Notes: generated by a model not told the origin, from the sequence alone. Numbered from the stretch's first letter, positions 7,236 through 14,716 are shown. The stretch: 18,780 nt of DNA from DASQFD01 sp035633255 (GCA_035633255.1 DASQFD010000058.1:1-18780); one strand, 5' to 3'. Made by a program: numbers and translations.

Positions 7236-8293
7236 CCGAACCCCTGAGCGCACCAGCCGTGACCCCGGGCCCGGCGGCCACGGCCTCCGGGCCGCTCGCC
7301 CCGACGCTGGTCACCCCCGAGGGGGCTCGACACGCCCGCATCCTCGGTATCGGCGCCTACCGGCCCCGCCGGGTCGTCCCGAACTCCGAGATCGCCGAGG
7401 ACATCGACTCCTCCGACGAGTGGATCCAGGAGCGCTCCGGCATCGTCGAGCGACGCTGGGCCGGCAACGGCGAGAGCGTCCTGGAGATGTCGGAGGCCGC
7501 CAGCCGGCAGGCGCTCCAGATGGCCGGCGTGCGACCGGAGCAGGTGGACGCCGTGATCGTCGCCACGGTCTCCCACCCGTACCAGACCCCGGCGTCGGCC
7601 CCGCTGCTCGCGGCGCGCCTCGGCAGCAGCGCGGCGGCGTTCGACATCTCCGCGGCGTGCGCCGGCTACTGCCACGGCATCGCGCTGGCCAACGACATGA
7701 TCCGGGGCGGCACCGCGCGGCACGTGCTCGTCGTCGGCGTGGAGCGGCTCTCCGACTTCACCAGCCGCACCGACCGCGGCACCGCGTTCATCTTCGCCGA
7801 CGGCGCGGGTGCAGCCGTGGTGGGCCCCTCCGACACCCCCGGCATCGGCCCGACGGTGTGGGGCTCGGACGGGGAGCAGTGGAGCGTCATCTCGCAGCGC
7901 GAGAGCTGGATCGACGTCCACCGCGACAACCTGGGCTGGCCGCACATCGAGATGCAGGGGCAGGCGGTCTTCCGCTGGGCCGTCTGGGGCATGGCCCCCG
8001 TGGCGCAGAAGGCACTCGACGCCGCGGGGATCACCGCCGACCAGCTCGACGCCTTCATCCCCCACCAGGCCAACATGCGGATCATCGACGCGTTGATCAA
8101 GCAGCTGAAGCTGCCGGACCACGTGGCGGTCGCCCGCGACGTCGCGAACATGGGCAACACCTCGGCCGCCTCGGTCCCGCTCGCCACCGAGCGGGTGATC
8201 CGCGAGGGTGCCGCGCCACGCGGCGGCCTCGCCCTGCAGATCGGCTTCGGGGCCGGGCTGTCCTACGCCGCGCAGGTCGTCGTCCTCCCGTGA
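7232..8293 (+). CDS. fabH: 3-oxoacyl-ACP synthase III (KAS III)
   Basis: Condenses an acyl-CoA starter with malonyl-ACP to begin fatty-acid chains. In actinobacteria it usually accepts branched starters. The 353-residue protein has the Cys-His-Asn triad: C143 in SAACAGYCHG, H278 in IPHQANMRIID and N309 in NMGNTSAASVPLA. A tail of about 35 residues precedes the usual family start (RILGIGAYRP), with no clear function. The ATG at 7232 overlaps the fabD stop (ATGA), with GAGGAG just upstream, which supports this start over an internal one. After the stop, 147 bp separate it from acpP, including a short 13-bp tandem duplication (8317-8342) and a hairpin. Confidence 0.97.
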   Translation: MTEPLSAPAVTPGPAATASGPLAPTLVTPEGARHARILGIGAYRPRRVVPNSEIAEDIDSSDEWIQERSGIVERRWAGNGESVLEMSEAASRQALQMAGVRPEQVDAVIVATVSHPYQTPASAPLLAARLGSSAAAFDISAACAGYCHGIALANDMIRGGTARHVLVVGVERLSDFTSRTDRGTAFIFADGAGAAVVGPSDTPGIGPTVWGSDGEQWSVISQRESWIDVHRDNLGWPHIEMQGQAVFRWAVWGMAPVAQKALDAAGITADQLDAFIPHQANMRIIDALIKQLKLPDHVAVARDVANMGNTSAASVPLATERVIREGAAPRGGLALQIGFGAGLSYAAQVVVLP

Positions 8294-8400
8294 CCGCGAC
8301 GGCACCGACGAGACCGTCCGGACGCCGACTCCGGACGCCGACCCCGAACCCCCGCCGGCCCACGGGTCACCCCGGGCCACCGCAGCACCCGACCACCACC

Positions 8401-8419
8401 GTCCGCGCCCGGCGCGGAC
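8401..8419 (+). promoter_or_regulatory. Hairpin immediately before the acpP ribosome-binding site
   Basis: GTCCGCGCC (8401-8409) and GGCGCGGAC (8411-8419) are perfect inverted copies around one base, in practice a 7-bp stem with a CCCGG loop. It lies 7 bases upstream of AAGGAG (8427-8432). It may be an mRNA 5' stabiliser, a processing site or an attenuator. It is one of two hairpins flanking acpP. Confidence 0.5.
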
Positions 8420-8440
8420 CTCACCGAAGGAGCGCACCAC

Positions 8441-8689
8441 ATGCCGCAGACCGAGCAGGACATCCTCGCGGGCCTGGCCGAGATCGTCCACGAGGAGACC
8501 GGCCTGGACCCCGCCGAGGTCCAGTCGGACAAGTCCTTCACCGACGACCTGGACATCGACTCGCTGTCGATGATGACGATCGTCGTCAACGCCGAGGAGA
8601 AGTTCGGCGTGCGCATCCCCGACGACGAGGTGAAGAACCTCACGACCGTCGGCGACGCGGTCTCCTTCATCGCGAAGAACCAGTCCTGA
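8441..8689 (+). CDS. acpP: Acyl carrier protein
   Basis: A small acidic carrier of 82 residues that holds growing acyl chains on a 4'-phosphopantetheine arm. The attachment motif DIDSLS places the modified serine at S41. The four-helix carrier pattern is visible (ILAGLAEIVHEETGL, then the modification site, then KFGVRIPDDEVKNLTTVGDAVSFI). The ATG at 8441 follows AAGGAG with an 8-base spacer, the best ribosome-binding site in the cluster and in keeping with high ACP demand. Hairpins precede (8401-8419) and follow (8700-8729) the gene. Confidence 0.97.
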   Translation: MPQTEQDILAGLAEIVHEETGLDPAEVQSDKSFTDDLDIDSLSMMTIVVNAEEKFGVRIPDDEVKNLTTVGDAVSFIAKNQS

Positions 8690-8699
8690 CCCCGGGCCG

Positions 8700-8729
8700 C
8701 GCCGGCGGCGACGTGCGTCGCCGCCGGCG
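8700..8729 (+). terminator. Very stable hairpin between acpP and fabF
   Basis: A perfect 13-bp stem (8700-8712 with 8717-8729) with the four-base loop GTGC starts 11 bp after the acpP stop. There is no T-tract and fabF follows in the same direction, so partial termination or 3'-end protection is more likely than full termination. Confidence 0.65.
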
Positions 8730-8780
8730 GGCACCCGGCATACCCCCCGTCCTTCCGTCCACGCAGGAGCGAGCAGGCAC

Positions 8781-10025
8781 ATGAGCACCGACCGTCGCGT
8801 CGTCGTCACCGGGCTGGGGGCGACCACGCCCCTGGGCGGCACCGTCCCCGAGACCTGGGAGGGCGTCCTCGCCGGGCGCTCGGGGGCGCGCACCCTGACC
8901 CAGGACTGGGTCACCAAGTACGAGCTGCCGGTGACCTTCGCCGCGACCCTGCGGACGCCCGCCGCGGATGTCCTCAGCAAGGTCGAGGTACGGCGGATGG
9001 ACCCGATGTCGCAGTACGCGATGGTCGCGGCACGGGAGGCGTGGGCCGACGCCGGCGCGCCCGAGGTCGAGCCGGAGCGGCTCGGCGTCGCGGTCGGCAC
9101 CGGCATCGGCGGCGTCTGGACCCTGCTCGACCAGTGGGACAACCTGCGCGAGAAGGGGCCCCGGCGGGTCTTCCCGCTCTCGGTCCCGATGCTCATGCCG
9201 AACAGCGCGAGCGGCAACGTCTCGCTCGCGCTCGGCGCCCGCGCAGGCGCCCACACGACGGTGTCGGCGTGCGCCTCGGGTGCCGAGTCGATAGGCTACG
9301 CCCTGGAGATGATCCGGTCCGGGCGCGCCGACGTCGTGGTCGCCGGTGGCACCGAGGCCGCGGTCCACCCGCTGCCGATCGCCGGGTTCGCGGCGATGCA
9401 GGCGCTCTCGACCCGCAACGACGAGCCGGAGCGTGCGTCGCGACCGTACGACACGGGCCGCGACGGCTTCGTCCTCGGTGAGGGGGCCGCGCTCATGGTG
9501 CTGGAGAGCGAGGAGCACGCCCGCGCCCGGGGCGCTCGGGTGTACGCCGTGCTCGCCGGCGTCGGCATGTCCTCCGACGCCCACCACATCGCGGCCCCCG
9601 AGCCGGAGGGCGCCGGCGCGTCGCGAGCGATGGTCGAGGCGGTCGAGCGGGCCGGGCTGACCGCGGCGGACGTCCGGCACGTCAACGCGCACGCGACGTC
9701 GACCCCGGTCGGCGACATCGCCGAGTCGAACGCGATCCGCCGCGCCTTCGGCGACGCGGCCGACGCCATGGCGGTCAGCGCGACCAAGTCGATGACCGGG
9801 CACCTGCTCGGCGCGGCCGGGGCGCTCGAGGCGGTCTTCTCGGTGCTCGCGATCCGGGACCGCACCGCCCCGGCGACGATCAACGTCGAGGACTTCGACG
9901 CCGAGATCGCGCTCGACGTCGTGCGCGGCGAGCACCGCGAGCTCCCGGCCGGCGACCTCGCGGTCATCGACAACAGCTTCGGCTTCGGCGGCCACAACGT
10001 CGCGTTGCTGTTCACCACCGCCTGA
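8781..10025 (+). CDS. fabF: 3-oxoacyl-ACP synthase II (KAS II)
   Basis: Elongates acyl-ACP with malonyl-ACP in type II fatty-acid synthesis. The 414-residue length is normal. The Cys-His-His set is in place: C164 in VSACASGAES, H304 in NAHATSTPVGD and H341 in TKSMTGHLLGAAGALEA, with K336 of the same motif. The C-terminal FGFGGHN loop is also present. ATG 8781 follows AGGAG (8765-8769) at 11 bases. It is the last gene of the fasR-fabD-fabH-acpP-fabF run. A GGCATACC octamer (8737-8744) lies in its leader. Confidence 0.97.
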   Translation: MSTDRRVVVTGLGATTPLGGTVPETWEGVLAGRSGARTLTQDWVTKYELPVTFAATLRTPAADVLSKVEVRRMDPMSQYAMVAAREAWADAGAPEVEPERLGVAVGTGIGGVWTLLDQWDNLREKGPRRVFPLSVPMLMPNSASGNVSLALGARAGAHTTVSACASGAESIGYALEMIRSGRADVVVAGGTEAAVHPLPIAGFAAMQALSTRNDEPERASRPYDTGRDGFVLGEGAALMVLESEEHARARGARVYAVLAGVGMSSDAHHIAAPEPEGAGASRAMVEAVERAGLTAADVRHVNAHATSTPVGDIAESNAIRRAFGDAADAMAVSATKSMTGHLLGAAGALEAVFSVLAIRDRTAPATINVEDFDAEIALDVVRGEHRELPAGDLAVIDNSFGFGGHNVALLFTTA

Positions 10026-10057
10026 CTCCCCTCGGCGGACCAGGCCACCCGGCCGGC

Positions 10058-10086
10058 GGGGACGGGGGCCGGGGGGGCGGGGGCGG
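10058..10086 (+). other. G-run tract with quadruplex potential in a convergent gap
   Basis: Four runs of G (4, 5, 7 and 5 bases at 10058, 10064, 10071 and 10079) are separated by one or two bases. They fit the G3+N1-7 quadruplex pattern. They fill most of the 61-bp gap between the convergent fabF and DUF3145 genes. The G-rich strand is the one transcribed into fabF mRNA. No classical terminator hairpin is seen here. Confidence 0.6.
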
Positions 10087-10602
10087 TCAGCCGACCTGGT
10101 GGAGCCAGCGCACCGGCGCGCCCTCACCGGCATACCGGAAGGGCTCGAGCTCGGCGTCCCACTCGGTGCCGAGCAGCTCGTCGACCATCTCGGCCATCGC
10201 CTCCGGGGAGCCCTGCGCCAGCACGACGACCTCACGGAGGCGGTCCTCGTTGACCACGGCGTCCCCGCTCGCCGAGATCCACGTGTGGTGGATGCCCAGG
10301 CCGGGGGTGTGCGACCACCGGGAGCCGTCGCAGCCGGGGCTGGGGTCCTCGGTGACCTCGTAGCGCAGCGCGTCGAAGCCCCGCAGCGCCGACGTGATCC
10401 GGGCCCCGCTCCCCTGCTCGGCCGTCCACGACAGCTCGGTGCGCATCAGGCCCGGCGCGGCCGGCTGGCGCACCCACTCCAGGGACACGCGGGCCCCGAG
10501 CACCGACTCGAGTGCCCACGTGAGGTGCGGGCACAGCGCGGCCGGGGCGGAGTGGATGAAGACCACTCCCCGCGTCATGGTGCGCGGCGTCGCCACAGGC
10601 AT
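10087..10602 (-). CDS. DUF3145 family protein
   Basis: A 171-residue conserved actinobacterial protein of unknown function, commonly found beside fabF (as in Streptomyces). It begins MPVATPRTMTRGVVFIHSAP and contains ALCPHLTWALE, LSWTAEQGSG, FDALRYEVTEDPS and RWSHTPGLGIHHTWISASGD. No membrane segment or signal peptide is visible. ATG 10602 is chosen because AGGAGG lies about five bases upstream and the family begins near TRGVV; the open frame extending to 10791 is not needed. It is convergent with fabF, so it is not in the fatty-acid operon. The constant linkage suggests a related role, but nothing in the sequence shows one. Confidence 0.9.
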   Translation of the reverse strand: MPVATPRTMTRGVVFIHSAPAALCPHLTWALESVLGARVSLEWVRQPAAPGLMRTELSWTAEQGSGARITSALRGFDALRYEVTEDPSPGCDGSRWSHTPGLGIHHTWISASGDAVVNEDRLREVVVLAQGSPEAMAEMVDELLGTEWDAELEPFRYAGEGAPVRWLHQVG

Positions 10603-10902
10603 GTCGGCCTCCTGGTCGTGCTGGGACGTCTTCCCCAACGCCGAGCACGGACTCAGGCCGATCTGCTGCGGTGGCCTCCACACGAGGCTGCGCTGCCGGG
10701 CGCCGAACGGCGGGTATGCCGTCCGGCTCACGATGTGGGTGCGCGCGGCACCGTTGTGGCGGCCATTCTGCACCAAGGGGCACCGCAGCACCAGCAGTCA
10801 CAGCCATGCCGGCGCGTCGGTGGGTGTCGCCCGGGTCACCGCAGGGCCTCGCCCCGGCCGGTAGGCTCGCCGCTCGCGGCCACCCGTCGAGCGGCCCGCA
10901 TC
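10603..10902. promoter_or_regulatory. Gene-free stretch between DUF3145 and the tRNA
   Basis: This holds the divergent upstream regions of the DUF3145 gene (minus) and the tRNA (plus). TAGGCT (10862-10867) fits a TANNNT -10 element about 35 bp before the tRNA, but no matching -35 hexamer is seen. A GGTATGCC octamer lies at 10713-10720. No convincing small gene is present. Confidence 0.35.
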
Positions 10903-10979
10903 GGGGCGTTAGCTCAGCCGGTCAGAGCAGCGGACTCATAATCCGTCGGTCGTGGGTTCAAGTCCCACACGCCCCACCA
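10903..10979 (+). tRNA. tRNA with CAT anticodon (Ile2 or elongator Met), CCA encoded
   Basis: A complete 77-base cloverleaf: acceptor GGGGCGT (10903-10909) pairs with ACGCCCC (10969-10975), the D stem is GCTC/GAGC, the anticodon stem carries loop CTCATAA with CAT at 10937-10939, and the T arm is GTGGG-TTCAAGT-CCCAC. Discriminator A10976 is followed by an encoded CCA. The anticodon and T arms resemble E. coli ileX, whose CAU anticodon is modified to read isoleucine AUA codons, so Ile2 is my slight preference. Elongator methionine cannot be excluded without isotype models. The 3' half is the attachment site of the element that follows, and the element supplies the copy seen here. Confidence 0.93.
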
Positions 10980-10982
10980 AAC
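10935..10982. repeat. attL: tRNA anticodon loop to 3' end
   Basis: Matches 18448-18495 at 45 of 48 positions. The first 28 bases (10935-10962, anticodon loop through the T loop) are identical. Tyrosine integrases of this group typically cross over in the anticodon-loop segment, so the tRNA 3' half here would come from the element and keep the tRNA intact. Confidence 0.85.
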
Positions 10983-11023
10983 GTTTCCGCAGGTCAGCAC
11001 GGCCATAACGACCGCGGGTAGCA

Positions 11024-12118
11024 TCATGATGCGACCTCCCCAGGCCCGATGTGGCGCGTTTGTGGCACAAGATCGTCCAAGGCGTCCGCCACGCCGTCCA
11101 GGTCGTCCCCGAACAGCCCGGCGTAGATGTCCAGCGTCATCGCGGCCGAGGCGTGACCCAGCATCCGCTGTACCGCCTTGGGGTTCGCCCCAGCGGCGAT
11201 GGCCAGGGACGCCGCCGTGTGGCGCAGGTCGTGCGGCGTCACCCCCACGAGGCCGGCCGCCTCGCAGGCAGGATCGAACACGCGGTGACGCCAGTTGCCC
11301 AGGCGCAACGGTCCCCCACCGGGAGCCGAGAACACGACGTCGTCACCGGTCTTACCCTCGCAGGCCACCCGGAGCAGCTCGATGAGCGACCGTGGCACCG
11401 GGACCGACCGGGTCTCGTGCGTCTTCGGCGTCGACCACTCCGACCGGCCGCCGACCTCCGTCACGCTCTCGGCCACCCGGAGACGCCGCCGCGCGAAGTC
11501 CACCCGCTTGACCTTGAGCGCCGCCAGCTCGCCGAACCGGAGACCTGTGAACGACAGCACGAGCACCGTCAACCCCGAGGGACCGGCCGCTGCCGCGAGC
11601 CTCGCCACCTCGTCTGCGGTGAGGAACCTCGGCTCGCTGCGCACCTGACGCGGGAGCCGTACCCCCGCGGCTGGGTTCCGACCGATCCGCCCGTCCTGCA
11701 CCGCCGCGTCGAGAATGAGCGACAGCACCCGGTGGACCTGCCGCACCGTGCCGGGCCGCAGACCAGAGGCCGACAGCTCGGCCAGCCACATCGCAACGTC
11801 CGAATGAGCCACCGAACCCAACGGCCAGGTACCCCACGTCGGCACGATGTGCTTCCGAACGATCCCGCGATAGCGCGCCCGCGTCGACGGCTTGAGATGG
11901 CCCAAGCCAGCAGCCCAACTCTCGGCGAAGGTCCCCATCCGCAGACGCGCCGCCGCTGGGTCGATGTACTGGCCGCGGTGCATCTCGGCCTGCATCTGGT
12001 CCAGCCAGCGTTGGGCGTCGATCTTCCTGCGGAACGACTTCTTGTGCTGCCGCCCCGCCGGATCGCGCCACCGAGCTAGCCACTTGCCGTCCCGCGGGTC
12101 ACGCCCCACGCTCGCCAC
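11024..12118 (-). CDS. int: Tyrosine site-specific integrase
   Basis: Integrates and, with Xis, excises the element at the tRNA. The product is 364 residues. The N-terminal arm-binding part includes KWLARWRDPAGRQHKKSFRRK, then a core-binding domain (FAESWAAGL to AAVQDG). The catalytic domain has R194 in SFTGLRFGEL, H296 and R299 in TPHDLRHTAA, H322 in MLGHAS and the nucleophile Y332 in DIYAGLF. GTG 12118 is preferred: it follows the xis stop by one base (TGA-C-GTG) and has AGGA upstream. A TTG at 12139 is a longer alternative. The gene ends 41 bp from the attL repeat, the usual place for an integrase. One arm-type site (11050-11069) lies inside its last codons. Confidence 0.95.
   Translation of the reverse strand: MASVGRDPRDGKWLARWRDPAGRQHKKSFRRKIDAQRWLDQMQAEMHRGQYIDPAAARLRMGTFAESWAAGLGHLKPSTRARYRGIVRKHIVPTWGTWPLGSVAHSDVAMWLAELSASGLRPGTVRQVHRVLSLILDAAVQDGRIGRNPAAGVRLPRQVRSEPRFLTADEVARLAAAAGPSGLTVLVLSFTGLRFGELAALKVKRVDFARRRLRVAESVTEVGGRSEWSTPKTHETRSVPVPRSLIELLRVACEGKTGDDVVFSAPGGGPLRLGNWRHRVFDPACEAAGLVGVTPHDLRHTAASLAIAAGANPKAVQRMLGHASAAMTLDIYAGLFGDDLDGVADALDDLVPQTRHIGPGEVAS
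11050..11069. promoter_or_regulatory. Candidate integrase arm-type site, left end
   Basis: Two TGTGGCRC words (11050-11057, 11061-11068) lie 11 bp apart, one helical turn, about 70 bp inside attL. The whole 20 bp recurs exactly at 18332-18351 near attR. It overlaps the 3' coding end of int. Confidence 0.55.
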
Positions 12119-12119
12119 G

Positions 12120-12338
12120 TCAGCCGTCCTGCGCTGCAACCCAGGCCCGCACCCGATCCGGGTCGAATCGAAGGTGCTTCCCGAGTCTCATCCCCGGCGG
12201 GCCATCACCCTTGTGCCGCCACTGGTACAGCGTCGCCACCGGCACCCCGAGGAACGCCGACAGGTCGTCGACGGTCCACAACCGCTCACACGTTGGTGGC
12301 GCAACGTCCTCGCGCACCACCCGACCTACTGCTCTCAT
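12120..12338 (-). CDS. xis: Excisionase-like helix-turn-helix protein
   Basis: A 72-residue DNA-binding protein, probably the directionality factor that bends attachment-site DNA so that Int excises the element. The MerR/excisionase HTH is clear: LWTVDDLSAFLGVPVATLYQ, then WRHKGDGPPGMRLGKHLRF and a short DPDRVRAWVAAQ tail. Its ATG overlaps the rep stop (ATGA), and its own stop lies one base before the int GTG. All three genes are probably read from one message and translationally coupled. This matches the repSA-xis-int arrangement of pSAM2. Confidence 0.9.
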   Translation of the reverse strand: MRAVGRVVREDVAPPTCERLWTVDDLSAFLGVPVATLYQWRHKGDGPPGMRLGKHLRFDPDRVRAWVAAQDG

Positions 12339-13930
12339 CGCTCCAGCTCCCGTCTGTCCAACTGGTCCATTTCGATCGTCGTCATGGCTCTCCCCCCCTT
12401 GCCAGTGTCGGACGACACTTCGTTGTGGGTGGTGCGTCGTGCACAGGCTCGGCGGCGGGCGTACTCGCGGGCCCGGGCGGCCGCTGCGGTGGCCAGCGCC
12501 GTCTCGCCGGCGTTGGCCCAGCCGCTGCCGGCGTACGCCCAGGACCCGATGACCAGCGTCGCCTCGTCGGTGTCGTCGGCGAGCAGCTCGGCCTCGAGTT
12601 CGCGCAGGTCGACGGTCGTTCCGGCGCGTGCGGCCTCGGCGATGCGGATCCGGGCGCGTTGTCTGGCCCGGCGCAGCCGCCCCAGCGTCACGGAGTAGCG
12701 GCGGGACTTGGTCGAGACGTGGCCACGAAAGCCCAGGGTGTGCGCCCACCGGCCCAGGAGCCGGTACGGGCTCGTGGGGTCGCCGGCCGCGTCAGCCTGG
12801 GCGGCAAGGTGCCGGGCGGTGACGTGCAGCCGCCGCAGGTGGGGGTTGTCCCGGGCCTCGGTGTCGGTGGCGGACTTCGTCGCGTACTTGGCCAGGTAGC
12901 CGGCGACCTGCTCCCCGGTGAGTGGGGCATCAGGGTCGTCGGGGCGCCGGGAAGCCCGCACCACTCGGGTGTCGACCTGCGCGCCGAACGCCAGCACCCG
13001 GGTCGCGCCAACCGGGGTGACCGGGTCGGCGACGAGGGTGACCTCGCCGGCGACCTCCTTCACGACCGCGGCGAGGACGCTGGCGGTGATCCCGACCGGC
13101 GCTGTGCCGAAACCATCGGCGTCCGGTGGGCCGTCGAGGCGGATCAGGGCGTGGAAGTGCACGGCGCCGCGGACCTGGTACTCGGCGACCTTGGCGTACT
13201 GCAGGCTCGCGACATCACCCAGGCGGTCCAGATCGGCCCCGAGCAGCTGAGCCAGCCGCCGCTTGAGAGCAATGGTGAACCGGCGCCACAGCTCGGGCGC
13301 CCACCACTGCCAGACGACGTGCGACTCGTAGTCGTAGCAGTCCGGGCACAGCGGTTGCCCCAGTGCCGGATCGTCCGGTTGGTGCACCTGGAAGCAGGCC
13401 GTGGGCCGCCCATGCCGGCAGAGCGCCGCTGGACCTCCGCGGGGCCGGCAGCGGCGGTGGTGGCGGCGGCCGTGGACCGCACCGAAGGAGGGCGCGGTCA
13501 GCGTCGCGAAGACCAAGGGGTTGTCCGCGACCGCGTCCGGCACGCCTTTGCCGCCTGCCACCCCGGCCCGAATCAACTGGAAGGTGTCCGCGGCGTACAG
13601 CCGCGAGCACGACGGGCAGCGGTCGGCTCGGCGGTTGCCGCACCGCACGAAGGTGACCCCCAGGGGTTCTTCGGCCGAGGCGTACGTCCGGACCACCTCA
13701 CCGCTGGTGCGGTGGACGATGTCCGAGTGGCCGACCAGCCGCACCGGGTTGCTGCAGAACCCGACCCGGGCGGCGGTCGACGCCCAATCGTCGAGGTCGG
13801 CGGACTGCAGCCGGGCCATCACCTGGGCGTGGGTGCCGGCATCGGTGCCTGGGAGGCCGGCCCACCCGGCCTTCAGGGCACCAGCGTCGACGACGGCGTC
13901 CCAGACCTCGCTGACCTTCGCACGAGTCAT
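12335..13930 (-). CDS. RepSA-like rolling-circle replication initiator
   Basis: A 531-residue initiator of the actinomycete integrative-element family. It has the HUH endonuclease pair at 258-260 (RGAVHFHALIRLDG), and motif 3 as VAGYLAKYATKSA with Y345 and Y349, one of them the nicking tyrosine. Two cysteine groups probably bind zinc: C97, C105 and C108 in CGNRRADRCPSC, and C161, C171, C179, C195 and C198 (the last two in CPDC). ATG 13930 is chosen because GAAGGGGG precedes it; the frame stays open to 14011 but those codons cover an 11-bp inverted repeat. It begins the rep-xis-int operon. Replication would occur on the excised circle. The double-strand origin probably lies inside or just upstream of the gene. 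Confidence 0.88.
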   Translation of the reverse strand: MTRAKVSEVWDAVVDAGALKAGWAGLPGTDAGTHAQVMARLQSADLDDWASTAARVGFCSNPVRLVGHSDIVHRTSGEVVRTYASAEEPLGVTFVRCGNRRADRCPSCSRLYAADTFQLIRAGVAGGKGVPDAVADNPLVFATLTAPSFGAVHGRRHHRRCRPRGGPAALCRHGRPTACFQVHQPDDPALGQPLCPDCYDYESHVVWQWWAPELWRRFTIALKRRLAQLLGADLDRLGDVASLQYAKVAEYQVRGAVHFHALIRLDGPPDADGFGTAPVGITASVLAAVVKEVAGEVTLVADPVTPVGATRVLAFGAQVDTRVVRASRRPDDPDAPLTGEQVAGYLAKYATKSATDTEARDNPHLRRLHVTARHLAAQADAAGDPTSPYRLLGRWAHTLGFRGHVSTKSRRYSVTLGRLRRARQRARIRIAEAARAGTTVDLRELEAELLADDTDEATLVIGSWAYAGSGWANAGETALATAAAARAREYARRRACARRTTHNEVSSDTGKGGRAMTTIEMDQLDRRELER

Positions 13931-13940
13931 GTCGGCCACC

Positions 13941-13995
13941 CCCTTCCCGGAAGGGTGTGCCGGATGACTAGCGCGACCCGTCACCCGGCACACCC
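13941..13995. promoter_or_regulatory. Overlapping dyads upstream of rep
   Basis: CCCTTCC-C-GGAAGGG (13941-13955) covers the rep ribosome-binding site. GGGTGTGCCGG (13953-13963) and CCGGCACACCC (13985-13995) form a perfect 11-bp inverted repeat with a 21-base spacer. Candidate roles are an operator for a Kor-like repressor, the replication origin nick region, or an mRNA leader fold. Confidence 0.5.
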
Positions 13996-14321
13996 GGTCC
14001 TGGGCGGCCAATCACCGATTCGTCTCGAGCCCCTGGGGTCGCTCAGGAGACGGATGCGGGTTCAGCGCGGGGCGAATCCGATGTCCGGCGTCTCAAGGTG
14101 GTCCGGCTGTTGGCCGGGTGGGGGGAGCCGACTCCCCAGGGCGTTGCTCATGTCGCGTTTGGTCTGCGCTGTGTCCGTTCCCACCAAGGTGGCAGCGCGG
14201 CACCCCTTGGTTCCACCAGAAGCCCGAATGCGGCCGAGTGATCCGTGCAGCGGAGACCCTTGGCCAACATCGGCGCGCTGCAGCCAACTACTCGCGGCAT
14301 AGCGGACGTTTCCGTCCCGAG
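13996..14321. other. Dyad-rich gene-free stretch upstream of rep
   Basis: No convincing gene. It contains a hairpin GGGGAG-CCGA-CTCCCC (14122-14137), the dyad CCACC-AA-GGTGG (14181-14192) and an inverted repeat ACCAAGG/CCTTGGT (14183-14189, 14205-14211). Base composition is less GC-rich than in the core genes. It may hold the rep promoter and replication-origin elements. A 64-codon minus-strand frame (14093-14287) lacks a ribosome-binding site and any recognisable motif. Confidence 0.4.
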
Positions 14322-14606
14322 TCAGTCGCTGGACTCCGGGATGGTGACGAAGCCGTCAGTCCAGTTGTCCTCGTCGACGGTGTAGGTGTCGATGGTGAAG
14401 CAGTCGGGCTCATCGGAGAATCCAGGCCAACTCGGCGCCCGAGTGGCTGCCGTGGCTGCCGCCTCCTGTGAGCTGTCGACACCGACAAGCTTCACGTCGT
14501 CGGAGCCCTCGTCGATGAGCACCTCACCTGATGTGTCACGGTGCTCCGCCTCGGACCTATCCAGGTTCCGCGCGTGCCGTACGTGCCAGAGCAAGTGGAC
14601 GTCCAT
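14322..14606 (-). CDS. DUF7336-like small protein
   Basis: A 94-residue protein starting MDVHLLWHVRHA and ending NWTDGFVTIPESSD, with DVKLVGVDSSQEAA, PGFSDEPDCFTIDTYTVDED and TDGFVTI. This pattern (LLWHV near the start, a K-L-x-G-V-Y-x-S-like strand, then PGF, then W-T-D/E-G-F-V) matches the DUF7336 family of unknown function. ATG 14606 is preferred over ATG 14639 because family members begin close to V-x-LLWHV, and TATTCT lies six bases upstream as a possible -10 for a leaderless message. It lies downstream of the sulfatase gene in the same direction, across a 110-bp gap. AT content is higher than in its neighbours, consistent with element cargo. Confidence 0.65.
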   Translation of the reverse strand: MDVHLLWHVRHARNLDRSEAEHRDTSGEVLIDEGSDDVKLVGVDSSQEAAATAATRAPSWPGFSDEPDCFTIDTYTVDEDNWTDGFVTIPESSD

Positions 14607-14716
14607 CACCGAAGAATAGGAGTGCCCGACAAGCGGCATTTAGGACGTCTTTGCGTGTGCGCCAACCGCTCTTCTCGCACGTGCGGGGTAGGAGTCCGGG
14701 AGTCGGAGGATCCGGC

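Noticed and set aside
4815..7253. Very long minus-strand open frame opposite fasR and fabD
   Set aside because: It is antisense to well-recognised genes, low-complexity (Gly, Arg, Val-rich), and results from strong GC3 bias.
8317..8342. Tandem 13-bp duplication TCCGGACGCCGAC in the fabH-acpP gap
   Set aside because: Only two copies of a GC-rich word occur, with no positional reason to assign a function.
6338..9256. Long minus-strand frame opposite fabD, fabH, acpP and part of fabF
   Set aside because: It is antisense to four confidently identified genes and has no recognisable domain.
12119..12139. TTG start for int seven codons upstream
   Set aside because: It overlaps xis by 20 bases. 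GTG 12118 has a better upstream AGGA and abuts the xis stop.
14093..14287. 64-codon minus-strand frame upstream of rep
   Set aside because: There is no ribosome-binding site, no motif, and its composition matches the dyad-rich non-coding stretch.
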